Shown in pieces: positions 6,105-7,170 of a DNA stretch of 7,170 nt. The stretch is from positions 1 through 7,170 of the forward strand of contig JBFWRK010000051.1 in NCBI GenBank assembly GCA_050248955.1, read 5' to 3'. The notes beneath the pieces were generated by a model. That model ran no database searches. It was not told where the DNA came from and saw only the letters and a program-made list of their open reading frames with translations. The translations under genes and the position numbers were made by a program. Position 1 is the stretch's first letter. Each line of letters begins with the position of its first letter. This stretch comes from JBFWRK01 sp050248955 (GTDB lineage: Bacteria > Actinomycetota > Acidimicrobiia > Acidimicrobiales > Ilumatobacteraceae).

Positions 6105-7170
6105 ACGGCGACGACGTCTGGGGCGGCTGCGCGATCGTCGGCCTCGGCGAGACCGACTACGTCCGCGGCAGCGATCGGCACGTCTGTGACTTGATCCTCG
6201 ACGCGGCGATCGAGGCGATCGCCGACGCCGGGCTCACCCCGGCTGACATCGACGGGATAATTCCGCCCCCAGGGTTCATGAGCACCGAGGAGATCGCGGC
6301 ACACCTCGGGATTCCCGATGTCGCGTACCACGTCTCGGTCTTGATGGGCGGCGCATCGCCGACGGCAGCACTGCAGACGGCGGCAATGGCGATCACCGCC
6401 GGCGTGGCGCACACGGTCCTGATCTGCATGGGATGGAACGGCTACTCGGCACTTCGACCCAAGCCCGACGCCCGCCCGACGAAACGGACGATGAACCTCG
6501 GACCGATGGGCGAAACCGTCCGCAACCTGTACGCCCCGTACGGCTTGATGTCCGCCGCACAGCACTACAGCCTGTACCTCCGCTACTACGTCGAGCGCTA
6601 CGACGTACCCGAGGACGCCGCCGCCACGGTGGCGATCACATGTCGCGAGCATGCGCAACTGAACCGCAAAGCATTGATGCGGGGCCGACCGTTGTCGCGC
6701 GCGGAATATGACGCGTCGCCCTACGTCGCCGAGCCGCTCCGCAAGCACGACTGCTGCCTCGAGACGGATTGCGCGACGGCGATCGTGGTGACGAGCCGCG
6801 AGCGGGCACGAGATCTGCCTCGTCCTCCGGTGATCTATCTCGGGGGCGCGGAAGGGCATCCACAGCCGGCCGACGAGATCGCGAACCGACCAGACCTGCT
6901 CGAGCTCGGCATCCACCGTGCCGCCCCACGTGCCTTCGCCCGAGCCGGCGTCGCGCCGACCGACATCGACGTCCTCGAGATCTACGACTGCTTCACCTAC
7001 GTCGTCCTGCTCCAACTCGAAGCGCTCGGCTATGCGGAGCCCGGGGGAGCAGCGTCATTCGTCGCGGACGGCAACATCAGCCTCACAGGCCGATACCCGA
7101 TGAACACCCACGGCGGGCTGCTCTCCCAAGGGCACTGCTGGGGCCTCAACCACGTCGTCGAGGCCACACG
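6101..7170 (+). CDS. Thiolase-fold protein resembling steroid side-chain aldolase Ltp2, 3'-partial
   Basis: The ATG at 6101 overlaps the ligase stop as ATGA. The frame is open for 356 codons to the window edge, so the C-terminus is missing, probably a few dozen residues. The N-terminus (CAIVGLGETDY) and EPLRKHDCCLETD, VVTSRERARDLP, FVADGNISLTGRYPMNTHGG closely follow the Ltp2 group of thiolase-like proteins. Members of that group cleave a beta-hydroxyacyl-CoA by retro-aldol reaction, usually in complex with a DUF35 protein such as ChsH2. The nucleophile region reads MGGASP (Gly83-Gly84), with no Cys, as in Ltp2. Tyr295 in YDCFT aligns with a tyrosine that Ltp2 also has. Where I recall a second Ltp2 tyrosine (the EAY segment), this protein has GHCWG with His345. 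A DUF35 gene may lie just downstream, outside the window. Non-catalytic or thiolase activity remains possible. Confidence 0.87.
   Translation, partial: MNGDDVWGGCAIVGLGETDYVRGSDRHVCDLILDAAIEAIADAGLTPADIDGIIPPPGFMSTEEIAAHLGIPDVAYHVSVLMGGASPTAALQTAAMAITAGVAHTVLICMGWNGYSALRPKPDARPTKRTMNLGPMGETVRNLYAPYGLMSAAQHYSLYLRYYVERYDVPEDAAATVAITCREHAQLNRKALMRGRPLSRAEYDASPYVAEPLRKHDCCLETDCATAIVVTSRERARDLPRPPVIYLGGAEGHPQPADEIANRPDLLELGIHRAAPRAFARAGVAPTDIDVLEIYDCFTYVVLLQLEALGYAEPGGAASFVADGNISLTGRYPMNTHGGLLSQGHCWGLNHVVEAT

Noticed and set aside
6050..7015. Minus-strand open frame of 321 codons
   Set aside because: It is antisense to the Ltp2-like gene, which has strong family similarity and an ATGA-coupled start. 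The minus frame shows no family motif.

Overview
The window is a GC-rich stretch of bacterial DNA. It is densely packed with plus-strand genes, has GTG as well as ATG starts, and has almost no intergenic space. Codon use and gene content (several SCP-x/Ltp-type thiolase-fold proteins, a FadD19-like acyl-CoA ligase, a two-hot-dog MaoC hydratase) point to an actinobacterium. An uncultured Acidimicrobiia-like lineage or a mycolata relative are both possible, and no marker here settles it. The run of exactly 100 Ns shows that this is a draft scaffold.

Layout, all on the plus strand: (1) a thiolase-family protein, cut at its 5' end by the window edge (1-1025); (2) a MaoC-type enoyl-CoA hydratase 2, starting 4 nt later (1030-1872); (3) a second thiolase-like protein, coupled by a GTGA overlap and cut by the gap (1869-2855); the gap (2856-2955); (4) a zinc-dependent MDR alcohol dehydrogenase lacking its N-terminus because of the gap (2956-3873); a 33-nt spacer; (5) a carboxymuconolactone decarboxylase/AhpD-fold protein (3907-4491); (6) an acyl-CoA ligase of the FadD19 type, coupled by an ATGA overlap (4488-6104); (7) a third thiolase-fold protein resembling the steroid side-chain aldolase Ltp2, coupled by an ATGA overlap (6101 to the window end). 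No RNA genes, mobile elements, CRISPR arrays, promoters or terminators are visible. The window appears to lie inside one long operon or two adjoining ones.

Together the genes read as an acyl-CoA-dependent catabolic pathway. The ligase activates a carboxylic acid to its CoA ester, the MaoC protein hydrates the 2-enoyl-CoA, the alcohol dehydrogenase may oxidise an alcohol intermediate, and the thiolase-fold proteins cleave or bind the product. A FadD19-like ligase beside Ltp-like proteins recalls actinobacterial catabolism of C24-branched sterol side chains, but the substrate here is inferred, not shown. The most notable point is that none of the three thiolase-fold proteins has a cysteine at the usual nucleophile position. 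One has serine, and two have a glycine-rich replacement. At least one is therefore likely to be a retro-aldolase rather than a thiolase.
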